Assembly (NCBI RefSeq): GCF_933775445.1
Contig: NC_065876.1
Coordinates: 5,332,001 to 5,396,000, forward strand
Direction: 5' to 3'
DNA from: Argentina anserina
Lineage: Eukaryota > Streptophyta > Magnoliopsida > Rosales > Rosaceae
Length of the DNA: 64,000 nt
The translations under genes were made by a program, and so were the position numbers. Below, piece by piece: positions 35,062-47,116 of the stretch (within the stretch, counting starts at the first letter, position 1; every line of letters begins with the position of its first letter). The notes beneath the pieces were generated by a model, which made no database searches, was not told the DNA's origin, and saw nothing but the letters and a program-made list of their open reading frames with translations.

Positions 35062-35733
35062 ATCTATGATGAAGACTTGGATATGATGAATTGGCATTGT
35101 TGGGGGATAGAAGCTTAGAACAAAAACGGAGATGTGGACATTATTCGGGGTCTAACTTAAGTCTTAAGAGTTTAGGACTTTAGGTTCAGCAAGAGTGTGG
35201 TTTAAGGATGTTAGTCTTTGTTGTTTTCTTTTAGTTTTCACTTGTTAACTGTGACATTGGCTTGTAGAGTTTGATATAGTGTTGGGTGTTATTGATTGTT
35301 AATGAAGTAGACTCTAACCTCGTTGGTTTTTTTTCATCATCGATAAAAGTCAGATAATGGAGAAATGTTTGCAAATTAACTCGGTTCTTCTCTAATCATT
35401 TAATCATGTAATTAATTTCCATTCTATCTTTTTTTTTTTTTTTCATTTGTCTGTAAAACGACGTCGTTTGGGTTAATTATAGCTCGTCTCCTTCCTCAGT
35501 CCAAACTCTGCGCCTCAAAATCAAATAAAGTCCAAACTCTCAACGAAAAGCTCCCAACTTTGATCTCTCTCTAGGTTTTACTCAAACCCTAATCCCAATC
35601 CAATTCCCCCTCTCACTAATTCCCAGTCACATTCGCAAAGCCACAATTTCACAGCAAAAATCAAATTCCCTGTTCTCCGAGGCGAACGATCACCGTCACC
35701 GCCGTGTTCACATCCCGGAATCGCCCCCGGGAC

Positions 35734-35903
35734 ATGATCGCTTCCTCCGACTCGAAACGAATATGTAAGTAGAGGTGTCAGTACTAGCGGTTCGGATTTT
35801 TTGGTTGTGGTGAAAATTTTGGGTGGTTGTGATTGATGAAGACGATGAATTTGGTGCAGGTCTCAGGATGAGGTTGCTAGGAGAGCGATTAGGCACGCGC
35901 TGA
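35734..35903 (+). promoter_or_regulatory. Upstream ORF overlapping the ATG16 start
   Basis: In the spliced message ATG 35734 opens a 24-codon frame. It crosses the first intron (35765-35859), overlaps the ATG16 start in another frame and ends at TGA 35901-35903. If transcribed, it would lower translation of ATG16. It depends on the true transcription start lying upstream of 35734. Confidence 0.45.
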
Positions 35904-38247
35904 AGGCTCTGCGGAAGCGGCATTTGCTTGAAGAAGGTGCTCATGCTCCGGCGTACACCGCTCTCGCCAATCCCATTGCTCATCAGGTGACTCATCTTAG
36001 GGTTTTGATCATTGATGAAGTTTCCGAAGCTCCGAAAATTTTGATTGTGTGACAAGCCTTGTGTTAATTGGCTTTGTATTGGGATGATTACAGTTGTGGA
36101 TTGTGATTGTGTTGTTGTAGGGATCAGAATGGAAGGAGAAGGCGGAGACGTTGGAGCTCGAGCTTCAGCAGTGCTACAAGGCTCAATCTCGGCTGTCGGA
36201 GCAGCTTGTGGTGGAAGTAGCAGAGTCCAGGTCTTCAAAAGCTCTACTCGAGGAGAAAGAGGCAGCGATTACGGATCAGCTGAACGAGCTGACGCAAAAG
36301 AGGTAAGCTGTAGGGCTTTGTGTTACTTGTAATAGCAAGGGTGATGCTTTTTGATGGATCAAAGGTTGTGTGTGATTGAATTGTGATATATAATATACTT
36401 GTTTGCAGGGATGAGTGCTCTCAGTTGAAGGCGGAGTTAGAGAAGAAGACTGAAGCTCTAGAGTTGGTTATGAGTGAGAACAATGAGATACGGGCGCAGC
36501 TAGAAGAAATGTCTGTTAGAGCCAAGAATGCCGAAGCTGAAACTAAGGTGTTAATTGACCGTTGGATGTTGGAAAAGATGAAGGATGCTGAACGCCTAAA
36601 TGAGGTGCTGTCTATGATTGTTATCAATTGAAGTTTGGTTTGGATATTGTAGATGTTTGCTGCAAGGCGTGATATATACTAACTGTGTTGATGGTTCTCA
36701 ATTCCTCCTTCGTTTGGTATTGGATAACCATGTCAATTTATGTTTATTTACATAGATATACCAATTTATACTTTAGATATCGCATGAGCTAACTCCTTAA
36801 ACTCCAGTATATATTGTTATCATCTGACATAGAGCCTCAACAAAGAATGTGTGATTTCCATATAGCATTTCATCAGCTAAATCATCTAAATGGTGGTATT
36901 AATTTGCTTATACAAAACAATATATCATCTGTGAGTAGATATGCCAATTTATACTTTAGATATCGCATGAGGCTAACTCCTTAAACTCCAGTATATATTG
37001 TTATCATTTGACACAGAGCCTCAACAAAGAATATGTGATTCCCATATAACATTTCACCAGCTAAATCATCTAAATGGTGGTATCAATTTGTTTATACAGA
37101 ACAATATATCGTCTGTGAGTACGTATCGAGAGAGGGTTGAAGTTCTTTGGTTATCTAAAGAGAGTTTTTTGTCAAATATTTTCCGCCTCTTTTAAATAGT
37201 GTGTACTCATGTGATGTTTACTTCATTCAGGCAAATGCCCTATATGAAGACATGCTTGAGCGGATCAAGGTCAGCGGTTTACAAACACTTGCCAGGCAGC
37301 AAGTAGATGGTGTGGTCCGCCAAAGTGAAGAAGGTGCTGAATACTTTGTGGAGTCAACCAATCCCTCTACATGCAAGAACAGAGTCAATGCCCATGATGG
37401 CGGCTGTGCTTCCATATTATTCGAGTACAATTCAGGTAAATTGATCTCTGGTGGACAAGATGGGACAATTAAAAAGTGGGATACAAGTACAGGGGCTTTG
37501 ACTAATACACTCCATGGTTGCATTGGTTCTGTTATTGATCTTTCCATTACCCATGATAATAAATATATCATAGCAGCAAGTAGTTCGAACAAATTGTATG
37601 TGTGGGATGCTAACTCAGGGAGGGTTCAACATACTCTCACGGGTCACACAGATAAAGTGTGTGCTGTAGATGTCAGCAAGTTCTCAAGTCGACACATTGT
37701 TAGTGCAGCTTATGATCGTACCATAAAGGTTTGGGATTTGCAGAAAGGCTACTGCACAAACACAATTATTTTCCCCAAATACTGCAATGCTCTCTGTTTC
37801 AGCATGGATGAACAGACCATTTGCTCAGGTCATGTGGATGGAAATCTTCGACTTTGGGATATTCATAAAGGGAAGCTGCTCAATGAAGTGGCTGCACACT
37901 CAAGTGCGGTAACCTCTATATCCTTGTCGCGAAGTGGCAACATGATATTGACCAGTGGGAGGGACAACGTGCATCACCTTTTTGATATGAGAACCCTAGA
38001 AGTTTGTGGGACGTTGAGAGGAAACAGAGTAGCATCCAACTGGAGCAGATCTTGTATCAGTCCTGATGACCAATATGTTGCAGCTGGATCTGCTGATGGT
38101 GCTGTCTACATCTGGTCTATAGCCAAAGCTGACATTGTGAGTACCCTGAAGGAGCACACAAACTCTGTCCTCTGCTGCTCATGGAGTGGACATGGATTAC
38201 CTCTAGCTTCTGCAGACAAGAATGGAGTCATTTGTACTTGGACTTGA
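35763..38247 (+). CDS. ATG16: Autophagy-related protein 16 (ATG16)
   Basis: Exons 35763-35764, 35860-35986, 36121-36302, 36409-36604, 37231-38247; total 507 residues, in phase throughout. The initiator ATG is split: AT ends exon 1 and G begins exon 2, giving MSQDEVARRAIRHALKALRK as in plant ATG16. The N-terminal part binds ATG5 and is followed by a coiled coil (ELTQKRDECSQLKAELEKK to LIDRWMLEKMKDAERLNE). The last exon has seven WD40 blades (for example GGQDGTIKKWD, HIVSAAYDRTIKVWD, ADKNGVICTWT). With ATG12-ATG5 it directs ATG8 lipidation at forming autophagosomes. Intron 4 contains a 183-bp tandem duplication. Confident call. Confidence 0.95.
36755..37121. repeat. Tandem duplication in ATG16 intron 4
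   Basis: Two adjacent units of about 183 bp (36755-36937 and 36938-37121) with scattered differences, sharing caatttatactttagatatc and ctaaatggtggtat. There is no coding effect because both lie within the intron. Confidence 0.85.
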
Positions 38248-38716
38248 TGAGTAAAATATGTGAATGATAACTTCATCTTTGTTTCCACAAGAAACTCTGT
38301 ACATATTGTATAAAATTTGATTAGTCTGGTGTAGATATTGATGCATTCCTATTTCAGCCCTTGTGTGCATTCTTCTCTGTTGCGCGCATACACAAGTCTT
38401 GAATAAATTGTCGCCAACAATTATTTTCCTTGTGGGTTGCAGTGGAATTTGTTTCTGTTCATTTTCAAGACCAAATCTGTTAACGTACTAAAAGAAATAC
38501 CAAAATTTTGACGTCTTTCGGGAAATACTCACAGTAACTTTATTTTATCCAAGGAAGTTAATTATCAACTCCGTGTCCAAATGGTTCCGATTCTCTCGAC
38601 CCAACTTAAGATTCGGATATGACCCGTTTTGAATAAGTAGTAAATGAGCTTTTGTCTCAGTGGTCTGTATAACCTGAAAACCCCAAAGCAGAGAAAGAAG
38701 AAGAGAAGCTCTCAAG
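38248..38716. other. ATG16 3' region and next promoter
   Basis: Contains the 3' untranslated part of ATG16 and a short intergenic stretch. A plus-strand purine-rich leader lies at about 38686-38716. Nothing else was seen. Confidence 0.4.
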
Positions 38717-39900
38717 ATGGTGAAGGTCCTAACCTACTTTGGCATGACTTTGGGAGCTTTCGTTTTCTGGCAAACCATGGATAAAGTCCACGTCTGGATC
38801 GCTTTGCATCAGGACGAGAAGGTAAACTTCCCCTTGTTCCCTACTCAAATTGAAATTGGACTGAGAATTTGGTCGTTTTTGAAGATCACATTTGGAATTC
38901 GATTCGGTTTCAGCATTAAAATCCCAAACAATGAAATGGGCTACTGCTAGATTGTTCATTTCTTTATTGAAAATCTGATCTTTTGGGTAGGATAGAGTGG
39001 AATTTGGGGATTAGGTTTTCAAATGTGATTTTCTTCAAAAAAAGGTTGATGTCATCTGTGATTCTGATAAGTAATGTTGTCTCTCAACCAAATGCAATCA
39101 TGCAGTTAAAAGCTGTACGCGGTTTAACTGCTTGACATCCTTGAGTCATCACTCGTCTTGAGCCAATTCTTTTGTTCTCTGATATAACAGTACCTATATC
39201 CTCAGGCCTGTGCTGCTAGCGAACGTTTCATGCATCAGAACATACCCTAGTTTTTAACTCTGTTTAGGATATTCAACCTCTGCAAGCAATAACGGGTGCT
39301 TGTTTTTCATATTTTAACGTCATCCATTTCGCTTTTATCCATTGTCAAAATTAAGCAAAGACACATCTTTGAATTGTTTACTGAACTCTATTGCTTGCAA
39401 TGTGGTCTAGATGCTGGGTTTTTAAATAATGTGGAAATAACCCCGTCATTCTTTTAGAAAGTACAAGCTTGTCATTTGTCAAGTAGGTAGGGAGTACTGG
39501 ATTATGGACTTACCCAAAAGTGCTGCTCTGTATAAGAGTTTTGTTGAGACATTTTGCATAAGAAAAAAAAATTATGTTACTGATCCTACTAATAATATAT
39601 ATTAAGAATGTATGACAAGACAATCCTACAGAATTCCTACTAAAGTTTTCTTAGCTGAAAGGCACATCGTTGCTGATATTTTGCTCCTCAACCTCTGGTC
39701 CTTAGAATGATCCGTTCAATTGATTTACCTCGTATTCAGCAGAAAACAATAAAATCCAGTTTTCACAAAAACTGTATAGTAAAACTAAAGCATATATTTC
39801 CACAAACTAGTTGTCTTTTATTTAGCAAGAAGTCATCATCGAGCCTGAGAACACAAATGATTCATCATCCAATATAAGTTTCAGAATCTTAGGTAAATGA
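38717..39900 (+). CDS. Small conserved plant membrane protein, second exon uncertain
   Basis: Exon 1 (38717-38821) encodes 35 residues, MVKVLTYFGMTLGAFVFWQT then MDKVHVWIALHQDEK, ending exactly at a GTAAAC donor. This matches a small plant protein family of about 60-70 residues with one N-terminal membrane helix and a charged tail; its function is unknown to me. The usual charged tail after DEK was not found nearby. A candidate second exon 39826-39900 (QEVIIEPENTNDSSS..., phase 0, after atttag) would give 59 residues, but it does not resemble the family. The gene may be truncated. Confidence 0.5.
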
Positions 39901-40115
39901 AATTCAACATGGCTAGCTAATGATTATCAAGGTTCTCCATCTTTGCTATGATATGATAAAAAGTCCATCAGGTAGTGTTTAGCAGATAGATAATGCAGCT
40001 AGATTAACCAAGTATCATAAGTTCATGGATATATATTTAACCACCCTTGATGCTCACACCCTAGCAAATAACGGAAAACTCCCTCAGATGAACTTTTAAG
40101 CTTTGTGTTTTTCCT
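38822..40115. other. Intron or intergenic, no gene seen
   Basis: AT-rich sequence without recognised coding apart from the weak exon at 39826-39900. Confidence 0.4.
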
Positions 40116-41330
40116 TCAATCAGAAACCAGTTCGTTCGCATCAACCAAATTGCCATAGTTCTTCAAAGACAGCAAGCTCCCAGTATAACTCACGAGGTAC
40201 GTAAACACCCTACCCGATGGAGGTGAAAATAACTTCACAGGAGTAGACCTTAAATCCAGAAAACTCTTACGAAGCATTCCGGAAACTGCTCGATGATAGC
40301 AGAAATATATGCCATGCTCCCATTCACCGCAAGTAGCAACTTCCGGTAGTCTAAACCCACAGAACGTTTCGACATCTACAACATACTATAGCATCCCAAC
40401 TTTTCTCTCATAATCTTTTAACATCCGTATCTCAATGCTGCTCTTATTTAACGATGGAGAGTGGCCGAAAGGGTCAAAGAGCCTCTGAAAGTACGCAAAT
40501 GAATTTTGCTCGTCAAATCCAAAGAGGGAGGCATAGGAGTCCCAACCGAACTCTTCTTTGGTGATGTCAAAACAAAGTATACGGCTCCTCCCTTCAATTT
40601 GTGTAAGCCAATGCACATCATTACATGCAGGCACACCGCGCTTGTAGAACCTGAAGTCATCTGGAGGAACTGAGGATATCTCACGCCATGAGCAATTCAA
40701 GTACATGTGCCACGAGCTTTTGTGTACTTAAACAACCTAATGTGCCCACACGAACAATCTTCACCTCGAGATCGTTAGTATTCTTATCGACTCCCATGCC
40801 ATAGAAACAAGTTTCGAATTCGAAGGTTCTGTAAGTTGTTGGATGTTGCTACTTGTTGGGAGCCTTACAACCTTCCTTCTCCTTAGAGGATTGACTATAA
40901 GGCAGTGTTCCTCGTCATGCAGTTGAAAGCCAAACAAGTTGCGGAAGACAAAACACAATCGCTGGCTCGATAGGTTGAGTTTATATTTGCCTCTTTTCAG
41001 GGTGCTGCAGACGCACTTAACCGTTTGCAAGGAAAGAACATCTGAATTAGCTTTGTGACCATTGGACATAAGTTGAGGGACTTCAGCAGGAGCTACATTA
41101 TCTGCTAGTGAGCAATTCTGCAGTGTAATGAGAGAGTGGTCGTCAATGGTGCTTAACAAGGCCTTAGACACACATCCAAGGCGAAAGATTGATTTTGAGG
41201 GCAGTTTCGAAAGAATTTTGACCAAGATAGGCTGTGGTAAGTCTTCCATCACAACTAGCTTTGCTGTGTTGTGGTTGTTGCAGCACTGCCTCTTCTTTTT
41301 TTTTGGTCCCAGACTCCATTCTTCTTTCAC
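40116..41330 (-). pseudogene. F-box protein with associated domain, disrupted
   Basis: The frame from 41330 has the F-box (MEDLPQPILVKILSKLPSKS, IFRLGCVSKALLSTI) and the beginning of the F-box-associated domain (LFGFQLHDEEHCLIVNPL). The frame is then lost near 40815, continues as YGMGVDKNTNDLEVKIVRVG, returns to the first frame near 40707 (CSWREISSVPPDDFRFYKRG), meets an in-frame TAG at 40386-40388, and remains open to TGA 40116-40118 with further associated-domain sequence (VVDVETFCGFRLPEVATCGE). Intact relatives are SCF ubiquitin-ligase substrate receptors of about 400 residues; this has the right total length but three lesions. The true start may be the internal Met before EDLPQP. Confidence 0.78.
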
Positions 41331-44300
41331 CCTAAACTCTAATCTAAGCTTGATTACCTTTTGTTCCAGCAGATCCCTACCGAGATCCCTTCTCTTCCTG
41401 TTAGGTAGTAATGCAGACCATGATGAATACGTACCCTAATATATCTCAAAAATGAACTACATAATAAATAAAGAAATGCACTGAACTTCACGAAAAATGA
41501 AGGCAAGTAGCTAGCTAGCTTCACTTTAATTTGTTTACGGACATACAAAGAGGCAATTAGGTTAGATCCAGGGTTCAATTCGATCCCTATCTTGTTTAAG
41601 AAACAAAAAAGATCGTAGAAACTGAGTAATTTCCTACAAATAGTAGAAGCTAAGTCAAGTCAAGGAATGATAGAAGGCAGCACAAGGCCTTCCCAGAGGT
41701 CACCTATTCTAATATTACTCCCCTTCAAGTGATTTTAGCTAGAGTTCTGATTGTGCTTACCTCTCAACCAAGAAAAAAAGAGGTTATGATTTCTTAGAAT
41801 TATCTCATGTTATTCATTGTCTAAGAAACACTTTGTTATGTTTACCAAATTCTTGAGACTTAAGGCATCAAAGCTGAGAATCAAAATATTTTGTAATTAG
41901 GAAAGCATTCATGCCATTAGTGATTTGTCACTGTTTTCAATTCCAAATAACTATCTCACTAAAAGTTGGAGCAAGATATATATATTTTTCATTTTATAAT
42001 ACTCAAAAAAACAGTTTATTTCAAAAGGTGAGTCATTTGACAACAATTTACTCAGTTGGTTATATATACATGCATATTGTTCAAGCAGCACTATGTCAAG
42101 CTGTAGTGTGTGCCGGAACATCAATCTCGATATTTTCTTTCAATCCAGAAGCTGACTCTTTAGATTGTTCCAATTTGTTAAGGGCAGAAGCGGATGCATT
42201 GATGCACACAAGTGGATCTCATAAGTAGTTCTTTGAAAGTATCAAAAGGTACTAGGTTATTAAAATATGTGATTTTAAGTTAATTTTAGTATGTTATGGA
42301 TCTAAATTTTGTCGACAAGTAAAGTTATTTTCTAATAAACCCAAAATAATTGCAATTGCACCCCAAATTTATTCATGAGTTCGTCCCTAATTTTGTTGCT
42401 TTTAATTTCTACATTTACATAATTTTCAATCGGAACTTCAGAATCAAATAAAATTAGAAGTTGATTGTAGATTCGAAGAGAAAAAGAAAAGTACCTCTAG
42501 AGTGAGACTGATATTTGGATTCAGATCGGATTAGAGCATAAATAAATGAAAAATGCAGCTTAACGAGGGAAATAAATTTACCGACCACCATTCATTTGCT
42601 CATCTTGTGCCCACCCTTCTAAATTGTCATGTGTCCAATTGCTCAATTATTATCTAAATATGAGTTGAAAAAAGACACATGACATGAGTTTAAAAGTGTG
42701 GGCACAAGGTGAGCAAATAAAAGGTAGTCGACAAATTTGCTTCCGCGCTCAATGAGAAAAATGACGACTACTCCGATGCGAAAGAAAATGCGATTTGTTT
42801 TCTTTTCTTTATATGATTTATTGTCTTAAAAACTCTTACCTTTTATCACTCTGCTAACGTTTTTACCTCATCCATCAGTTATTGAGTTGGGAGTTTGAAT
42901 CCTCATGACTTCTTCTTTTTTGTAAACCGAAGGATAGTGTAACTCTCTTACCCAACCTCTTCCTAGCTGAGTTGGTGATTAGTGAAATTTGAACCCAGTA
43001 CCGCCACTCACCAAATTGATTAACTTTTAGATAAAAGATAGGAGGTGATTAGCTAAAACCATTACTAGTTGTGTCATTCGTGTCAGTTGTGTGAATGTGC
43101 AAAGATTATATTTTCATGCATGTGAAAGCAATTACGAATATGTATTACATGTCACATCAAATGTTGATTGCCCACCATATTTGTTGAATCATGGAACTTC
43201 AAGGCTCTTATGTAGATATCCAAAGGCAAAATACCAGTTAGAGGACTTTTGGTGCCTATAATACAAGTTCATAAAGCCTAGCTCTCTGCTTTTTCCAGAT
43301 GAAGAAGTGACTAGTTACCAACACACTACGCTAACATGTCCTAGTGAAAACTCCCACAAGAAACGCCTTAGAACTGCTGCTACTAATTATGACGCTTAGA
43401 CCTTAAGGAACTGTAAGCATCACAATTTGTGTTTCCATATTGTCACCTAACCTTTAATGCCTATGGCATTACTCACATAATTGGCGACCCATAATCCTTA
43501 TCAAAGCAACTGGAAGAGAAACTCTCCGATAAGGCGTCACCCGTTCTAGAACTAAAGATTCCGTACCTAAAAACATTCAAGATTTGCATATTACAAAATC
43601 CAAACACGCTTACTTTGTTTTAAATTGAAGCGATTTCTTGTTGGACAGTCGAACAAATCTGTTGGATACATAGTGGAACAAATTTGTATTTAACTATGCT
43701 GACAGACTCAAAACATGATACTCTTAATCAACTATAGAATACCTTATGGTACTATGCGACAGACTCAAAACTGAAAACTTTTCTATGCCAACAAACACAA
43801 AAATGGCCTATTTCTGAGAACAAAGGAGTTGATTTCAGTCACAATGTCAGTATACTCGGGTCACTCTGCAGGGTTTCAGTTAAAGATGGAAGCAGTTACC
43901 AACTTCTCACCACTTTGTAAAACCACTTGCAAAATAATCGTGGCTAAAAGGCTCCATCCATGCCACCCAAGCTTCCTCATCTTCCTCTACACTCTTTCAT
44001 GCCATAACGTGTTGGAGATGTAATCCAGAAAGCTCGACGAATTTAATCCCCACAATCTTTAACTGCTAAAACTTTCAAGCCATTTATGAACCCAGCTTAC
44101 TGATATAAGGCATTGCTTGTGTAACAAAACCAAAACCAATTCGCACACCTTTTACTTCAATCATCACAGACCACATCAGATATCTGCCTCCATTATTTGA
44201 AGTTGTTCATATCCACAAGGAACCCTGTGTCCTACTCAATTTATTGTTCTTGTTTTGTCATAATCCCTTCTCCTTCATATATTGTCACTCTATATAAACC

Positions 44301-44354
44301 AGCACTGGGGATTCGATATATTCTCATCCAATAGTGTTCAACAGTCCTAGAGAA
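41331..44354. other. Intergenic, no gene seen
   Basis: About 3 kb of AT-rich sequence. No coding pattern or RNA gene was recognised on either strand. The last 100 bases contain the promoter of the cysteine protease, with a TATA motif (tatataaacc at 44291-44300). Confidence 0.45.
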
Positions 44355-45784
44355 ATGGAAATGAAGATGTGTCTTTTGTTTGCTGCTCTTTCACTTGCTT
44401 TGGTGATTGGGGTGGCTGAGAGCTTTGATTACCATGAGAGAGACTTAGCCTCCGAGGACAGCTTGTGGGATCTGTACGAGAGGTGGAGGAGCCACCACAC
44501 TGTCTCGAGGAGCCTCGATGAGAAGCACAAGCGGTTCAATGTGTTCAAGGAGAATGTCAAGCATGTCCACAACACCAACAAAGAAGACAAACCTTATAAG
44601 CTGAAGCTGAACAAGTTTGCGGACATGACCAACCATGAGTTCAGGAGCGGTTATGCTGGCTCCAAAGTTAAGCATCACAGGATGCTCCAAGGGCAGCGAA
44701 GCGGTGAGGGGGCCTTCAGGTACGAGAATGTTGATCGTGTCCCGGCATCTGTTGACTGGAGAAAGAACGGTGCTGTCACACCAGTTAAGGATCAAGGCCA
44801 ATGTGGTAAGCAATATTTTCTGCGTGACTGCCACAAGCTCTACCGCACGACCCCATCCTTCAACAATAACGTGAATATAAAGTGAATAAGCTAACGTTTT
44901 TCGTTACCATTTGATGATATTATGCAGGTAGTTGCTGGGCGTTTTCAACTGTTGTAGCTGTTGAGGGCATCAACCAAATTAAGACAAAGAACCTTGTTTC
45001 ACTGTCGGAACAAGAGTTGGTTGACTGTGACAATGAACAGAATCAAGGATGCAATGGGGGGCTAATGGAAGTGGCGTTTGAAATCATCAAACAAAAGGGA
45101 GGCCTTACGACTGAGACAAACTATCCTTACAGAGCTACTGATTCAAACTGCAATTCTGCAAAGGTAAAATGGATTTCATGCATTACTTTTCAGGAAACAT
45201 CTATTCAACACTTAAGGGACAACCCTTTGCAGAAGAAAATGTGATGACAAGGATAAACCAAAATATGCCGTTGCAGGAAAACAGTCCGGTAGTATCAATT
45301 GATGGCCACGAGTCAGTGCCTGCTAATAATGAAGATGCATTGCTCAAAGCAGCTGCAAACCAACCTCTCTCTGTTGCAATAGACGCCGGAGGTCCTGATT
45401 TTCAATTTTATTCAGAGGTAAACTTGCTAATAACAAACTATATTTAATTTGCTACATCAAATAAAAGTAGGGAAGCTAGTTACAAGTTGGACATCTGAAG
45501 CCGACTATGATTGGCAGGGAGTATATAATGGACAATGTGGCACTGAGCTAGATCATGGAGTCGCAATTGTGGGATACGGAACAACACTTGATGGAACCAA
45601 GTATTGGATAGTCAAGAATTCTTGGGGCCCCGAGTGGGGAGAGAAGGGTTACATAAGGATGGCTCGAGGCATCGCTCAGAAGGAGGGGAAATGTGGAATA
45701 GCAATGGAGGCCTCATACCCCATCAAGAACTCTTCAACAAATCCTACCGGACCACCTACCTCCTACCCCAAGGATGAACTCTAG
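44355..45784 (+). CDS. KDEL-tailed papain-type cysteine endopeptidase
   Basis: Exons 44355-44805, 44928-45163, 45277-45417, 45518-45784, in phase; 364 residues. The Met before [18 protein letters not shown] is chosen as start because a signal peptide follows at once; an upstream in-frame ATG (44334) would only add MFNSPRE. The ERFNIN-type prodomain ([20 protein letters not shown]) is followed by the mature domain from [20 protein letters not shown] with QCGSCWAF (catalytic Cys), [18 protein letters not shown] (His) and NSWGPEWG (Asn). It ends in KDEL, the ER-retention tail of plant CysEPs (vignain/CEP type), proteases of ricinosomes in programmed cell death. The second and third introns are short (113 and 100 bp). 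Confident call. Confidence 0.92.
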
Positions 45785-45981
45785 ACAAATGGCAGATGAT
45801 TCACAATTTACTTTAGCTTTTCTGATGTTCTTCTGTTATAGCATAAAGTTTCAGGACTCCTGGCCTCATGATCAAAAAATATTTTCACAGAATTGGATGT
45901 ACTTCTAAGATCTGTAGCTTGTGATTTATGCAATTATATTTTCAAATCAATGCATTTGGAAAGTCTACCACATCATATTCT

Positions 45982-46719
45982 TACTTTCTACAAAGGATGA
46001 CAGTGCACATTAGGGCTGAGACCGGTACGGTTCGGTTCGGGATTCGGTCGATACCGATACCGATACCGATACCTATAATTTATTCAGTTTCGGTTTCGGT
46101 TCGGGATTGTAAATTTGAAACTTAATACCGAACCGAACCTGTACATATCGATTCGGGATGGGTTCGGTTCGGTAAAATTGTACACTTTTACATGTATTTC
46201 TATCTATTTATAACTATTAGCTAATGTAAATTAATATTCCAAGTCTTTAAAAGTACAATGTAGACCTAAAAAACTAAAAACAATATTGAAAATGCATATA
46301 TTTAATATATTTTATACATTCGGTACAAATTATACATATACCGAATCGTACCGTTCATACTTTCTACAAAGGATGACAGCGCACATTAGGACTGGGACCG
46401 GTACGGTTCGGTTCGGGATTCGGCCAATACCGATACCGATAATTTATTCGGTTTCAGTTTCGGTTCAGGATTGTAAATTTGAAACTTAATACCGAACCGA
46501 ACCTGTACATATCGATTCGGGATGGGTTCGGTTCGGTAAAATTGTACATTTTTGCATGTATTTCTATCTATTTATAACTATTAGCTAATGTAAATTAATA
46601 TTCCAAGTCTTTAAAAGTACAATGTAGACCTAAAAAACTAAAAACAATATTGAAAATGCATATATTTAATATATTTTATACATTCGGTACGAATTATACA
46701 TATACCGAATCGTACCGTT
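45982..46719. repeat. Tandem duplication of about 376 bp
   Basis: 45982-46357 is repeated at 46358-46719, the second copy shorter by one or two ACCGATACC-type units. Both start with tactttctacaaaggatgac, which is flanking sequence, then cggtacggttcggttcggg. The duplication therefore includes flank plus the 5' part of the transposon listed at 46011-46833. Confidence 0.88.
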
Positions 46720-46833
46720 TATAAAATTTCGGTATTAAGTTCGGTACGGGACGAAGACATTTTACCGATTCGTCCCGACCCGTCGGTATTCAGTACGGGA
46801 CGGTCGGTTTTAGTACCAACTCCCACCCCTAGA
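46011..46833. mobile_element. hAT-like non-autonomous element rich in GGTTCGGTTCGG
   Basis: Ends tagggctgag at the left and, read on the other strand, taggggtggg at the right. The subterminal regions hold repeated cggttcggttcgg and accgatacc units, a known plant MITE style. Flanks gtgcacat and ctgcacat could be an 8-bp target duplication with one mismatch. No coding was seen. It was enlarged by the internal tandem duplication. Confidence 0.5.
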
Positions 46834-47116
46834 CTGCACATAATGAAAGAGAAGCTAGAACTCTCATACAAACTATATGACAAAAAGTTATATATATGTA
46901 TAAATACAGCATATCATTTGCACATATAATATGAGAATTGTACCACCGAAAAAATTTCACATTGTGGATTCAATTATGATGTGAATACATTCATTTGTTC
47001 ATTTGACTTTACCTTGGTCCCTTGAGCTTAATTGCATAAATGAACTGGTATAGTATTTATTTTACATAGTAAGTAAACCAGCAAAGAGTTTGATCATTAC
47101 ACAATGCATTAGTTTC

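Noticed and set aside
46011..46500. Short frames with IPIPIPI and VSVSV repeats as proteins
   Set aside because: They are translations of the transposon's ACCGATACC and CGGTTT repeats.
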